A stretch of DNA of 64,000 bases from Cladorhizidae sp. MBARI D1340-BT2 (Eukaryota > Porifera > Demospongiae > Poecilosclerida > Cladorhizidae): positions 3,652,204-3,716,203 of the forward strand of contig JAQNBH010000003.1 in the NCBI GenBank assembly GCA_028752905.1, given 5' to 3'. Both the position numbers and the translations under genes were made by a program. Each line of letters starts with the position of its first letter. Positions within the stretch are counted from its first letter, which is position 1. Below, piece by piece: positions 38,601 through 49,730 of this stretch. The notes beneath the pieces are model-generated. The model saw only the letters and a program-made list of their open reading frames with translations, was not told the DNA's origin and ran no database searches.

Positions 38601-39032
38601 TCAGAGGGCAGGCTGTGGAAGCGTCATGTGGACCACATAAAGGAGTATTTGAGGCAACCTCCTCTTCCTGAGCCTGAGAGGATAGGGGATACTGATCTGC
38701 CTATGCTCTCTCCTGAGGTTTTAGAACCAACCTCTGGCATGCTATTGGAACCTCTGTCCCCAGATGGGCCTGAGGAGGGGAGTGAATTGAGGCCTGACAA
38801 TCCCTCACCACTACCCACCACGTCGAGTGTCTCACCACTACCCACCACGTCGAGTGTCAATTTGCCTAGTCCACCGACTCCGTCGAGAAACACTGCGGTC
38901 GATTCGTCTTCACAAGTGTTCGATTCACCTTCCTCACAAAGTGTTACACCACGCCATTCACCAGTTGCTCGATCATCTTATCCAACTCGGTCACGCTCCC
39001 GGCCAGATTATTATAACGTTAAAACCTGGTGA
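35646..39032 (+). CDS. pol: Pol polyprotein of the Gypsy element
   Basis: The frame is open from 35646 and overlaps gag by about 50 nt in the -1 frame, so it is presumably made by frameshifting; no ATG is needed. Counting from 35691, it has protease LDTGAS (about 12-17), reverse transcriptase with YVDD at 327-330, and RNase H starting at D476 (AADAS) with ITDHKPL. Integrase follows, with the zinc-binding H694 region (HREHMGVSRM...CRAC) and the catalytic triad D758, D812 and E848 (the last two 35 residues apart). A GPY/F-like module (LGPLTYVIDVSEGRLWK) and a Ser/Pro-rich tail follow. No chromodomain is seen. All key residues are present, so the element may be active. Confidence 0.95.
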   Translation: MPAITGASTPPYQVPLVINDVVHNMELDTGASVTLMSEAECHKLFPGATLRASSILLKTYSGERLPVVGEMDVRVQQQVQELVLTVVAGDGPSLLGRNWLRHFQLNWREIRAVYSHPSGSLEYLLDKYGDIFSDELGTIKLFKAKLHIKPNERPRFFKFRTVPYALRSTIEAELDRLEREGILEKVTHSEWATPVVAVPKPGVRAHANDPTHILNGRLTCDKYGHAHTVVSHTGVYSDGRVRICGDFKVTVNQALNVDQYPLPTVQDLFATLAGGKKFTKLDLSQAYLQLELHPESQKYCTLNTHRGLYQFTRLPFGIASAPAMFQKIMDTILQGIPGASCYVDDILVTGTTEEEHLQRLENVLRQLQSHGIRMKRDKCYFFQDAVEYLGHRVDAEGIRALPAKIEAIEKAPLPQNVQQLRSFLGLLSYYCKFLPNLATILQPLNDLLQKGKKWVWSAKCSQAVATAKQLLTSSNLLIHYDSMLPLRLAADASQYGLGAVISHVLSDGSERPIAFASRSLSKSERNYAQIDKEALALIYGVRKFHAYLYGRKFTLITDHKPLTTILGPKKGVPAVAAARLQRWAILLGAYNYDIVFRSTKEHGNADALSRLPLPEGELEHPSETTLCNIRQIEMLPLTSQEIRRATQRDPVLSKVLSYSLRGWPGRVPKDLQLYHRKMAELSVEDGCLLWGGRVVIPISLKQMVLTELHREHMGVSRMKALARSHVWWQGLDKDLELMGRSCRACLAVKQSPATAPLHPWIWPDRPWQRIHVDFAGPFLDKSFFIVVDAHSKWAEVVEMSQTTTARTITALRHMFAMHGIPEQIVSDNGPQFISADFEEFARTNGIKHSRSSPYHPASNGEAERFVRTFKEAMKTGKGDGLTLAHRLDNFLLTYRTTPHTTTGVPPCELLMKRILRTRWDLLRPDVERRVRWRQSRQKEGHDQHARLRPFSIGQSVMAKNFRAGTAWIPGVIVQQLGPLTYVIDVSEGRLWKRHVDHIKEYLRQPPLPEPERIGDTDLPMLSPEVLEPTSGMLLEPLSPDGPEEGSELRPDNPSPLPTTSSVSPLPTTSSVNLPSPPTPSRNTAVDSSSQVFDSPSSQSVTPRHSPVARSSYPTRSRSRPDYYNVKTW

Positions 39033-39040
39033 GGGAGGAG
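39031..39040 (+). promoter_or_regulatory. Polypurine tract
   Basis: GAGGGAGGAG directly before the 3' LTR, the primer for plus-strand DNA synthesis. It overlaps the pol stop codon. Confidence 0.85.
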
Positions 39041-39262
39041 TGTAGTAACTTGACTTGTTGTACTGTGTACTTTGAACTATGTATATGATTCATGCATTGA
39101 CGCATACACAATAGCCATGTCATGTGATTATGAGGCGGGGCGTGGGCCACGCCCGACCAGTTAGTTAGCCAATCTATCTCATGCTGTTTCTGTGACTATT
39201 TCTCTATCCATGCATTTGCTCATCAATACTTTCAATATAGGAAGTTGACCCACGATATTACA
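39041..39262 (+). repeat. 3' LTR
   Basis: 222 bp, identical by eye to 34582-34803. Followed by the CACAC target duplication. Confidence 0.95.
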
Positions 39263-39545
39263 CACACCTCACTACTCATCCCTCTCTTGGTAGCTAAGCA
39301 GTGGCCAGAAAGACTGGTAGCACACCTCCTCCTGATCACTACTCATCCCTCTCTACGTAGCTAAGCAGTGGCCAGAAAGACTGGTAGCACACCTCTTCCT
39401 GATCCCTATTCATCCCTCTCTATGTAGCTAAGCAGTGGCCAGAAAGACTGGCAGCACACCTCCTCCTGATCCCTACTCATCCCTCTCTAAGCAGTGGCCA
39501 GAAAGACTGGTAGCACACCTCTTCCTGATCACTACTCATCACTAT
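39263..39545. repeat. ~67-bp minisatellite, right part
   Basis: Continues the array interrupted by the Gypsy element: four to five copies of gtagctaagcagtggccagaa and agactggtagcacacctcctcctgat. Confidence 0.9.
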
Positions 39546-39708
39546 CATGTTGTCTAAACTAAACCAGTTTCATTCTTTAGACACAACCTTGAGCAGCTCT
39601 CTAAGCAGTTCCACTCTTTTGTCCACCTCAGAAATACAATCTGATGGTACATGTATATGGACGAGCTAGCTACGTATATGAATGAGCTACCTATAAGCGC
39701 ATATGGAT

Positions 39709-40448
39709 CAGTGTTTGCATTTTACCTGGGTAAAACCTATTTAACCCAACCCAGTGGGTAAAACCTATTTAACCCAACCCAGTGGGTAAAACCTGTGTTT
39801 TAGGTATTTTGCCCAGGTTTTACCCCCGTAGTTTTTACCCGGGTTTTACCCAGGTATTACCCAGTGATATAAAACACTTATTTGTAGCCCTGTCACAGCC
39901 CTGTCCCAGAGCCACAAGTGTCTGGGTGGTGGTGGAAACCAGGACTATTTAAAAGGCAAGCAAATACCACAGGTCATCATTCACTGCTTACAGTTTAGTA
40001 AGTGTACTGCAATTACAAAAATGAGAAATCCCAGAAACTCGTCTTCTGCCACAGGCTCCTGCGAGGACCTCAGGAGATTGAGTATTAAATTTGTTTAACT
40101 TGCATATCAATTGGACTTTAATCCCATGAATCCCATGAATCTTGTTTAAATATTTAAATAAATCATTAAATAAAAAAGATATACTCTAGTAGACAACCTT
40201 GTCACTTGGTAACTAAATGTTGAGTGAAACTCAGCTCATGTTTTTGTCTAGTTCTTTACAGTTGCCATTTATTGAATGTCTTACTTCCTGATTACAGAGT
40301 TAATTTCTTTTAATATCTTTACAGTTTCTATTGTGTCTATTATTTTATCCTTGGTTGTATCCATGTTTGATCAGGGTAAAAGGTATTTAACCCAACCCGG
40401 GTTAAACCCAGGCTATACCCAAGCCCTGGGTAAAACCTGCGAACTCTG
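39709..40448. mobile_element. 740-bp hAT-type MITE
   Basis: Flanked by perfect 8-bp duplications ATATGGAT at 39701-39708 and 40449-40456. The left end CAGTGTTTGCATTTTACC and the right end read inward, CAGAGTTCGCAGGTTTTACC, are imperfect inverted repeats, and 8-bp duplications with CA-G ends are typical of hAT. Subterminal regions hold repeats of gggtaaaacctatttaaccc. No transposase frame. Confidence 0.9.
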
Positions 40449-40456
40449 ATATGGAT

Positions 40457-40869
40457 GCCAGTAAATCCTTGTACCAAGCATCTTGACTCGCGTGGAAAGC
40501 AGGTTCTTAGTGGGAAAAACAGAAACTCATAAGAGGCACATTATTTTAGAACTCGCATTTTTTAATGATGCATTTCGGCAGCAAACAATTCCTTTAATAA
40601 ACAGTCACGGCCTGAATGTCACATGCCTGACTCCATTTATGGGAAAGGAACACAAAGGGATCGTTGTCACAGGTTTTCAAAAACCTTGCAGGCACATCAC
40701 AAGCCAAAAACGAAAACCAAAAAAACACCCTCTAATAAGATAATTTAAGAGTGAACACTATCGACCAATCAGTTTGGGCACCAACACTCCGACATACAGC
40801 TCATGAAAACCTGGCAAAAGTTGCCAAACGTTTCCTCAATGTCTGGCATGTGTGAGATAGACCGGCCGA
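40457..40869. other. Spacer, nothing recognised
   Basis: An 86-aa frame at 40483-40743 has no family signature. Otherwise unassigned unique sequence up to the purine array. Confidence 0.4.
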
Positions 40870-43800
40870 GAGGGAGAGCAAGAGAGGAAGAGAGGAGAGG
40901 GAGAGCAAGAGAGGAGAGAGATAACAAGAGAGGAGAGGGAGAGCAAGAGAGGAGAGGGAGAGCAAGAGAGGAGAGAGAGCGCAAGAGAGGAGAGGGAGAG
41001 CAAGAGAGGAGAGAGAGAGCAAGAGAGGAGAGAGAGCAAGAGAGGAGAGGGAGAGCAAGAGAGGAGAGGGAGAGCAAGAGAGGAGAGAGAGAGCAAGAGA
41101 GGAGAGAGCAAGAGAGGAGAGAGAGCGCAAGAGAGGAGAGAGAGAGCAAGAGAGGAGAGGGTGAGAAAGAGAGGAGAGAGAGAGCAAGAGAGGAGAGGGT
41201 GAGCAAGAGAGGAGAGAGAGAGCAAGAGAGGAGAGGGAGAGCAAGAGAGGAGAGAGAGAGCAAGAGAGGAGAGGGAGAGAGCAAGAGAGGAGAGAGAGAG
41301 CAAGAGAGGAGAGAGAGAGCAAGAGAGGAGAGAGAGAGCAAGAGAGGAGAGAGAGAGCAAGAGAGGAGAGGGAGAGCAAGAGAGGAGAGAGAGAGCAAGA
41401 GAGGAGAGGGAGAGAGCAAGAGAGGAGAGGGAGATAGCAAGAGAGGAGAGAGCAAGAGAGGAGAGGGAGAGAGCAAGAGAGGAGAGGGTGAGCAAGAGAG
41501 GAGAGAGAGCAAGAGAGGAGAGGGAGAGCAAGAGAGGAGAGGGAGAGAGCAAGAGAGGAGAGAGAGAGCAAGAGAGGAGAGAGAGAGCAAGAGAGGAGAG
41601 AGCGAGCAACAGAGGAGAGGGAGAGAGCAAGAGAGGAGAGAGGGAGCAAGATAGGAGAGAGAGAGCAAGAGAGGAGAGAGAGAGCAAGAGAGGAGAGGGA
41701 GAGCAAGAGAGGGAGAGAGCAAGAGAGGAGAGGGAGAGCAAGAGAGGAGAGGGAGAGCAAGAGAGGAGAGGGAGAGCAAGAGAGGAGAGGGAGAGCAAGA
41801 GAGGAGAGGGAGAGCAAGAGAGGAGAGGGAGAGCAAGAGAGGAGAGGGAGAGCAAGAGAGGAGAGGGAGAGCAAGAGAGGAGAGAGAGCAAGAGAGGAGA
41901 GGGAGAGAGCAAGAGGAGAGGGTGAGCAAGAGAGGAGAGGGAGAGAGCAAGAGAGGAGAGAGAGAGCAAGAGAGGAGAGAGAGAGCAAGAGAGGAGAGGG
42001 AGAGCAAGAGAGGAGAGGGAGAGCAAGAGAGGAGAGGGAGAGCAAGAGAGGAGAGGGAGAGCAAGAGAGGAGAGGGAGAGGAGAGGGAGAGAGCAAGAGA
42101 GATCAAGAGAGAAGAGGGAGAGCAAGAGAGGAGAGGAGAGAGCAAGAGAGGAGAGAGAGAGCAAGAGAGGAGAGGGAGAGCAAGAGAGGAGAGAGGGAGC
42201 AAGAGAGGAGAGAGAGAGCAAGAGAGGAGAGAGATAGCAAGAGAGGAGAGAGAGAGTAAGAGAGGAGAGAGAGAGCAAGAGAGGAGAGAGATAGCAAGAG
42301 AGGAGAGAGAGAGCAAGAGAGGAGAGAGAGAGCAAGAGAGGAGAGAGGGAGCAAGAGAGGAGAGGGAGAGCAAGAGAGGAGAGGGAGAGCAAGAGAGGAG
42401 AGGGAGAGCAAGAGAGGAGAGGGAGAGCAAGAGAGGGCAAGAGAGGAGAGAGAGAGCAAGAGAGGAGAGAGAGAGCAAGAGAGGAGAGGGAGAGCAAGAG
42501 AGGAGAGGGAGAGCAAGAGAGGAGAGAGAGAGCAAGAGAGGAGAGGGAGAGCAAGAGAGGAGAGGGAGAGCAAGAGAGGAGAGAGAGAGCAAGAGAGGAG
42601 AGATAGAGCAAGAGAGGAGAGAGAGAGCAAGAGAGGAGAGAGAGAGCAAGAGAGGAGAGGGAGAGCAAGAGAGGAGAGAGAGAGCAAGAGAGGAGAGAGA
42701 GAGCAAGAGAGGAGAGAGAGAGCAAGAGAGGAGAGAGAGAGCAAGAGAGGAGAGGGAGAGCAAGAGAGGAGAGGGAGAGCAAGAGAGGAGAGGGAGAGTA
42801 AGAGAGGAGAGGGAGAGCAAGAGAGGAGAGGGAGAGCAAGAGTGGAGAGGGAGATCAAGAGAGGAGAGGGAGATCAAGAGAGGAGAGAGAGAGCAAGAGA
42901 GGAGAGGGAGAGGAGAGGGAGAGCATGAGAGGAGAGGGAGAGCAAGAGAGGAGAGAGAGAGCAAGGAGAGGGAGAGGAAGAGAGGAGAGGGAGAGCAAGA
43001 GAGGAGAGGGAGAGCAAGAGAGGAGAGGGAGAGCAAGAGAGGAGAGGGTGAGTAAGAGAGGTAGAGAGGAGAGGGAGAGCAAGAGAGGAGAGAGAGCAAG
43101 AGAGAGAGAGAGCAAGAGAGAGAGAGCAAGAGAGGAGAGAGGGAGCAAGAGAGGAGAGGGAGAGCAAGAGAGGAGAGGGAGAGCAAGAGAGGAGAGGGAG
43201 AGCAAGAGAGGAGAAGGAGAGCAAGAGAGGAGAGGGAGAGAGCAAGAGAGGAGAGGGAGAGAGCAAGAGAGGAGAGGGAGAGCAAGAGAGGAGAGGGAGA
43301 GCAAGAGAGGAGAGGGAGAGCAAGAGAGGAGAGCAAGAGAGGAGAGAGAGAGCAAGAGAGGAGAGGGAGAGCAAGAGACGAGAGGGAGAGCAAGAGAGGA
43401 GAGGGAGAGCAAGAGAGGAGAAGGAGAGCAAGAGAAGAGAGGGAGAGCAAGAGAGGAGAGAGAGAGCAAGAGAGGAGAGAGGGAGCAAGAGAGGAGAGGG
43501 AGAGCAAGAGAGGAGAGGGTGAGCAAGAGAGGAGAGGGAGAGCAAGAGAGGAGAGGGAGAGCAAGAGGAGAGGGAGAGCAAGAGAGGAGAGGGAGAGAGC
43601 AAGAGAGGAGAGGGAGAGCAAGAGAAGAGAGAGAGAGCAAGAGAGGAGAGGGAGAGCAAGAGAGGAGAGGGAGAGCAAGAGAGGAGAGGGAGAGCAAGAG
43701 AGGAGAGGGAGAGCAAGAGAGGGCAAGAGAGGAGAGAGAGAGCAAGAGAGGAGAGAGAGAGCAAGAGAGGAGAGGGAGAGCAAGAGAGGAGAGGGAGAGC

Positions 43801-45430
43801 AAGAGAGGAGAGAGAGAGCAAGAGAGGAGAGGGAGAGCAAGAGAGGAGAGGGAGAGCAAGAGAGGAGAGAGAGTAAGAGAGGAGAGGGAGAGCAAGAGAG
43901 GAGAGAGAGAGCAAGAGAGGAGAGGGAGAGAGCAAGAGAGGAGAGAGAGAGTAAGAGAGGAGAGGGAGAGCAAGAGAGGAGAGAGACCAAGAGAGGAGAG
44001 GGAGAGCAAGAGAGGAGAGGGAGAGCAAGAGAGGAGAGAGAGTAAGAGAGGAGAGGGAGAGCAAGAGAGGAGAGAGAGAGCAAGAGAGGAGAGGGAGAGC
44101 AAGAGAGGAGAGAGAGAGCAAGAGAGGAGAGGGAGAGCAAGAGAGGAGAGGGAGAGCAAGAGAAGAGAGGGAGAGCAAGAGAGGAGAGGGAGAGCAAGAG
44201 AGGAGAGGGAGAGCAAGAGAAGAGAGAGAGAGCAAGAGAGGAGAGGGAGAGCAAGAGAGGAGAGAGAGCAGGAGAGGAGAGGGAGAGAGCAAGAGAGGAG
44301 AGAGAGAGCAAGAGAGGAGAGGGAGAGAGCAAGAGAGGAGAGAGAGAGCAAGAGAGGAGAGGGAGAGAGCAAGAGAGGAGAGGGAGAGCAAGAGAGGAGA
44401 GAGAGCAAGAGAGGAGAGGGAGAGCAAGAGAGGAGAGGGAGAGCAAGAGAGGAGAGAGAGTAAGAGAGGAGAGGGAGAGCAAGAGAGGAGAGAGAGAGCA
44501 AGAGAGGAGAGGGAGAGCAAGAGAGGAGAGAGAGAGCAAGAGAGGAGAGGGAGAGCAAGAGAGGAGAGGGAGAGCAAGAGAAGAGAGGGAGAGCAAGAGA
44601 GGAGAGGGAGAGCAAGAGAGGAGAGGGAGAGCAAGAGAGGAGAGGGAGAGCAAGAGAGGAGAGAGAGAGAGTAAGAGAGGTGAGAGAGGAGGGAGAGCAA
44701 GAGAGGAGAGGGAGAGCAAGAGAGGAGAGAGAGCAAGAGAGGAGAGAGAGAGCAAGAGAGGAGAGAGAGAGCAAGAGAGGAGAGAGAGCAAGAGAGGAGA
44801 GAGAGAGTAAGAGAGGAGAGGGAGAGCAAGAGAGGAGAGAGAGAGCAGAGAGGAGAGAGAGAGCAAGAGAGGAGAGGGAGAGCAAGAGAGGAGAGGGAGA
44901 GCAAGAGAGGAGAGAGAGAGCAAGAGAGGAGAGGGAGAGCAAGAGAGGAGAGGGAGAGCAAGAGAGGAGAGGCAGAGCAAGAGAGAAGAGGGAGAGCAAG
45001 AGAGGAGAGAGAGAGCAAGAGAGGAGAGAGAGAGCAAGAGAGGAGAGGGAGAGTAAGAGAGGAGAGGGAGAGCAAGAGAGGAGAGAGAGAGCAAGAGAGG
45101 AGAGGGAGAGCAAGAGAGGAGAGAGAGAGCAAGAGAGGAGAGGGAGAGCAAGAGAGGAGAGGGAGAGCAAGAGAGAAGAGGGAGAGCAAGAGAGGAGAGG
45201 GAGAGCAAGAGAGGAGAGGGAGAGCAAGAGAGGAGAGGGAGAGCAAGAGAGGAGAGGGTGAGCAAGAGAGGGAGAGAGCAAGAGAGGAGAGGAGAGCAAG
45301 AGAGGAGAGAGAGAGAGCAAGAGAGCAAGAGAGGAGAGGGAGAGCAAGAGAGGAGAGAGAGAGCAAGAGAGGAGAGGGAGAGCAAGAGAGGAGAGGGCGA
45401 GCAAGAGAGGAGAGAGAGGTAGAGAGGAGA
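40870..45430. repeat. 4.5-kb purine-rich 19-bp satellite
   Basis: About 240 units of ggagagggagagcaagaga with a common gagagagaga variant; the period between successive gcaagag words is 19 bp. The plus strand is nearly all purine, with one C per unit. Because 19 leaves remainder 1 modulo 3, all frames cycle through the same 57-bp period. They stay open on the minus strand (LLSCSPSPLLLSLSSLALP type, up to 1,560 aa) and often on the plus strand (RERAREERESKRGE type). These frames are not credible genes. Confidence 0.95.
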
Positions 45431-47029
45431 GCAAGTGTTTGTAAGTAACACAAAGTTAGTAATTTACCTCACGCGATGTAGCAGAATATTTACGAGTTAG
45501 TTTAATATACGCAGTTTTTGTGGTTAGAATTGAACCTGCGAATAGGTCCACCGAAGATTGTGGCTTCTATTACCAGCCACATAACCCTCCAATATTCCCT
45601 CCGTGATTCCTTCTGCTAGTCAACATCAGCGAATATTTAACCCTCGAAAACATCCACTAGATGCTTCCCAGTTTGTATGCACCATACAAAGGCAGTTCCT
45701 AGAATATGCCAACTATGGTCTTCATGATACACAGCACAGGCTATTTAACAAACACTAAAACGTCTACAAACCGTAGCATCCCCTCTACCTCCCTCCAGGT
45801 GTGCTCATGTTTCACATACACTCACAAACAATCCTCTTCAAGGCTTTGCTAATGCCAAGCAAAACAGAACAGCAGACCCTGCACTGGATTTGCATGGAAA
45901 AAATGAAAAGCACTCTTCCTCTCTTACACCTCACTGATAATACTGATTGTGCAGAAGCAATAGAATTTGATTCGACCATCTCTTGCATGCAAGAGAGTAC
46001 TCCTACTAGCAAAAATCTCTCTAAATGCTTGCACACGCATGCATGGAAAAAGGGTGTGAAATGCACAGAACATTTCCTTCTGGTTTGCTACTGTTTTCTT
46101 CATTTCATTGCAAAAAATAATGTTTGAGAATAAACTTAAGATGGCTTGACAAATGAAATGTGCGCAAGCAACAAGCCCTAAAGATAACAAATGACAAAGC
46201 AGAATCTAAATGTTCTATGGCATTTAATTAAATCCACGAGCAAAGAGTCTGGCTAGCAGTTGACCAGACACTCCATCTAAGCACAGTTGGTAAGGTCAAA
46301 GAGGGCTCATCCTAGAAAAGGACACCATTTTAATCGCTCACCTTGTTCTGCTCGTCTGTGCTCACCTGTTGCCCCTGCACAAAATTGACAAGCTGTCAGA
46401 CATGGTGCAATTTTTCTAACTATATATAGAACACTCTCTCACCATCACAGCGTCCCAAGATCCTACGCACTATTCATGAGGATCAGATCTCAGCAGAGAC
46501 CGTCAGCTCGTCTAACGACTATTACCAAATCGCAGTGTAGATTATATTCAAGGGTCGCTAAGTGTAAATTTTGTGCCGCGGTTATGGTTAGGACTAACGC
46601 CGTGATAATAACACTGTTATGGGGACTGTTATGGAAACCTTGCCACCAGAAAAGATGTCTCAAACTCTTGAAGATGATGCGCAAGGCACCCAACCCAGGA
46701 CCTACTCTAAATCAAACAAAGAGAATTGCCAAAGCCTGCTTTGAAATTTCTGCCAAAGAACAACTCCAAAATATGTAAGTTATCTGAAAGCTTAGCAATA
46801 TCCCATCGACTGTTTACCATGGATCAGCCTAAGCTTCAAGCTGAGCTATTTAACATGTGCCTTGAATCCTTGCTAAGATAGCACTCAAAGTGAATAGTGA
46901 ATAATACTTCCACCCCATCCCCCCCCATACTATATAGCTAGCTAGATGGAAGCCCAGTGTTTGAAGAAGTGGTAACTTAAAACAGATAGCATCATCTTTT
47001 ATCAGCACGGGGGAAAAAACTTTTTTGGA
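45431..47029. other. Unassigned spacer with a SINE-like repeat
   Basis: It contains the second SINE-like copy (45505-45625). Plus frames at 45801-46127 and 46476-46778 have ordinary amino-acid composition but no motif I recognise and no clear splice context. I would not call them genes. Confidence 0.4.
45505..45625 (-). repeat. Dispersed repeat, SINE-like, copy 2
   Basis: On the minus strand GTGGCTGGTAATAGAAGCC is followed about 25 bases later by AGGTTCAATTCTAACC, the spacing and sequence expected of tRNA A and B boxes. Copy 1 is at 34262-34375. Confidence 0.4.
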
Positions 47030-47290
47030 GAGAATTTAAGATAGGAGACGTACAAAGCCATATTCCTGAAAGTGGTGCAATGTTAGATTCTTGAAAGTGG
47101 TACAAAGCTATAAAGCTAGATTCCTGAAAGTAGTATAAAGCTAGATTCGTACAAAGCAAGATTCTGAAAGTGATGGATTCTTGAAAGTGGTACAAAGCTA
47201 CAAAGCTAGATTCCTACAAGTGGTATAAAGCTAGATTCCTGAAACTAAATTCCTGAAAGTGGTATAAAGCAAGATTCCTCAAAGTGTCGC
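47030..47290. repeat. ~25-bp minisatellite (gattcctgaaagtggtacaaagcta)
   Basis: About ten degenerate units with insertions and deletions. Confidence 0.85.
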
Positions 47291-49730
47291 AAGTTACAGA
47301 ACCAATAGAACCGACCATGCTCGCTACATGCACTTGGTTAGTGTAAAACACCAAGCTAGACCTTTATTGCCGATTTCTAGCCATTTTTGAAAGGAAAGTG
47401 GCTCAGAACCACCAAAACTAATCCAGAGTCCCCATCCCAACTCCCTATACTACAGACCATACCGAACGCATCAAAGGCTACTTATCTACAACCCAGAATC
47501 CACACAAGTTCTGATCCACACAGACCATGCCAACACACAGATGTCCCATGGATATTCCCCTCCCCACCCGTGGGAGCTCCTAGGATGACCATTAGAAAGA
47601 ACATGTCCTTTTTCTGGTTAGATGTTTAACCCAGTGGGTAACCCACCTTATCTATGGGGAATTTCCCTCACCAACCAACACCCAAATTCCCAAAGAACAT
47701 CTCTCAATTTACAGCACACTTCAGCTACTTTTTTAAGGAAGTTACAATTTTCAGGGCTACATGATTTCGACACAACCAAATCACAATTGTGACATAGATG
47801 AATGAATGAATGATGATGAATGATGTCCTTGTATCAGCGAGAGCCATTCGAAGGTAGTCGCATGTACAATCTGTATGAACACGAGAGAGGTGATAGTCCA
47901 CACACTGAGACGGCAATCTTTACCAGGCATACACGTTTGAGGGGAAAGTTCTTGTTTTTTCTTCTACATAGATCAGCTCTTGTCAGTTCCTCCGTTTCTA
48001 CAGCACGCTCTTTCTTGCTCTTGTTTTACTCGAGCGCATGCACAGAATTACAATGTTGCAGTTCACACACACGGAGGCCATTTATTGCTCCATGTGATGA
48101 ATGTATGTACATATGCTGAGGCTAAAAGGCTTTTCGTGAATAGTGTCTCGCTTCTCTCGACAATCAAGCAAGAATCTCAATTGAGAGTGAACTCACTTAG
48201 CTCTCTCAATGAATCTAAATCGAGATTTTCTGCTATGCTAAGTGGATACAATTCACAGACTAATGGTAGTGTAGAGAGTTAAATGCTGATAATGTGCAGG
48301 CTCCGCCACATTGCTAAGAATGAAAATATAGATATAGAATTGGAAGAAGACAAAAACTATTGGGAAAAAGCAATGTGTGCCTCAGAGATCGAAGAAGAGA
48401 AGAAAAGAAAGATGGTGGATAAGAAATGAGAAGAATTTTTGCAAGGAAGAGTGCCAAAAAATGAGATGAATGAAGTAAAAGAGTGCTCCATTGTTGCAGC
48501 AAAGGAAACCATGACCAGCAACATTAGTCCTGTGTTTATTCCCCCAGTTCTCCATCGCAATAGTTTATGAGGTAGCATATAATCTTCACAAAATGCTCTT
48601 TTGGGGCATAATAGTGAAGTTCAAACTATTTGTACAACAGGTGGAAAAGTCTCTATAACATATACTCTCCTCAATCACCCCTCCTTCCACTTGGAAGAAG
48701 AAAGCATAGAATACCGTATTTAAACCTAGCATAACTTGCTGGTTGTTCTTCAGAATATGTTTTCCTATATTTGAGTCACGTGATAATAGGCCACTATTTA
48801 GCATTCCTACCATTCTGAGCATAAAAATTAACAATCCTTGAAAGTTCGAAGAGTAGGCTGGGAACTTTATTCATGCCAAGGTTTGTGTGACGATGCACTC
48901 CCACCAATTGGATCTCCAGAATTCCCATGAACCCTTAACAACCGTGTGGATCTGTGGCTTCGTCAGACTCTGAATTTCTGGAAGAAAAGGGAACAGGGTT
49001 GTTGAACAAGAATACCACCCTGTGTGGAATGATGGAGGTGACTAATAAATACATTATAGTGATAGCTGTTCCAGCTTTAACAAAACCTCTTACATGCTAT
49101 AACAGAAGCTAGCCAGTTATAATGACCAGCTAGACCTATTTTCAGGACTAGGGGCTCCTTCAGTGATGGCTATATTCTCATCATTAATTTCAACTACGGA
49201 GAGTACTAGAGGTTTCAATTGTCACAGAGACATGTTGTTGAAACACAAGGCTTCACACAAGCTGGTATATTTTAGCCTCTTCCTATCTGCAGGCCACATT
49301 CAGACTTTACTATGTCACAGCAAAATTTCCATACCATCTATAAGTGTTTTTTTCTTCAGTGTACAATATGACAATATTTATTTGTTCTTTTTTAAAAAAT
49401 TTAGTTTAGCTAAGTAGAAAGCTGCCAGGTACTTCTGAAAAGTTAGATGAAGTACATATCCTTTGTCAAGTCTACAATGTTACATATCCTTTGTCAAGTC
49501 TACAATGTAGTTCAGTTGTGTCAATGACTACCTAGCCTAGGGTAGATGCATCATCAGGAGAAGTACCAAGGAAAAGTACTTTCATATCTATCTGGCAAAC
49601 CCTGTGTGGAATGAATGGTCATGCCAAAGGCACATCTTTTCCTTGTCTTTATTTTGCAGTGAATTAAGTTTCAGCTTTTTCATTGGTAAATTGCGTATGA
49701 CAATTAGTATCAATTAGTATTAAAGTCGTT
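47291..49730. other. Unassigned; weak coding-like pieces
   Basis: A plus-strand stretch at 48115-48280 reads EAKRLFVNSVSLLSTIKQES. Another at 48370-48570 reads IEEEKKRKMVDKK, a stop, then EEFLQGRVPKNEMNEVKE. They look like remains of a broken protein gene or transposon, of no recognised family. A direct repeat catatcctttgtcaagtctacaatgt occurs twice at 49454-49508. Nothing else is seen. Confidence 0.35.

Larger units (their letters stand above)
34582..39262 (+). mobile_element. Complete Ty3/Gypsy LTR retrotransposon
   Basis: A 4,681-bp element has 222-bp LTRs at 34582-34803 and 39041-39262 that are identical by eye, both TGTAGTAAC...GATATTACA. It is flanked by CACAC at 34577-34581 and 39263-39267. 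Gag and pol are both open, with protease, RT, RNase H and integrase in the Ty3/Gypsy order, and no envelope frame. The identical LTRs and intact frames indicate a recent insertion. It landed inside a 67-bp minisatellite. Overall layout, two CCHC knuckles and a tRNA-Ser primer site suggest the Mag-like clade; no chromodomain is seen. Confidence 0.95.

Noticed and set aside
40769..45451. Giant open frames up to 1,560 aa (Leu/Ser/Pro-rich) and long Arg/Glu-rich frames on the other strand
   Set aside because: They follow a 19-bp satellite that has no stop codon in several frames; openness is arithmetic and there is no motif outside the repeat.
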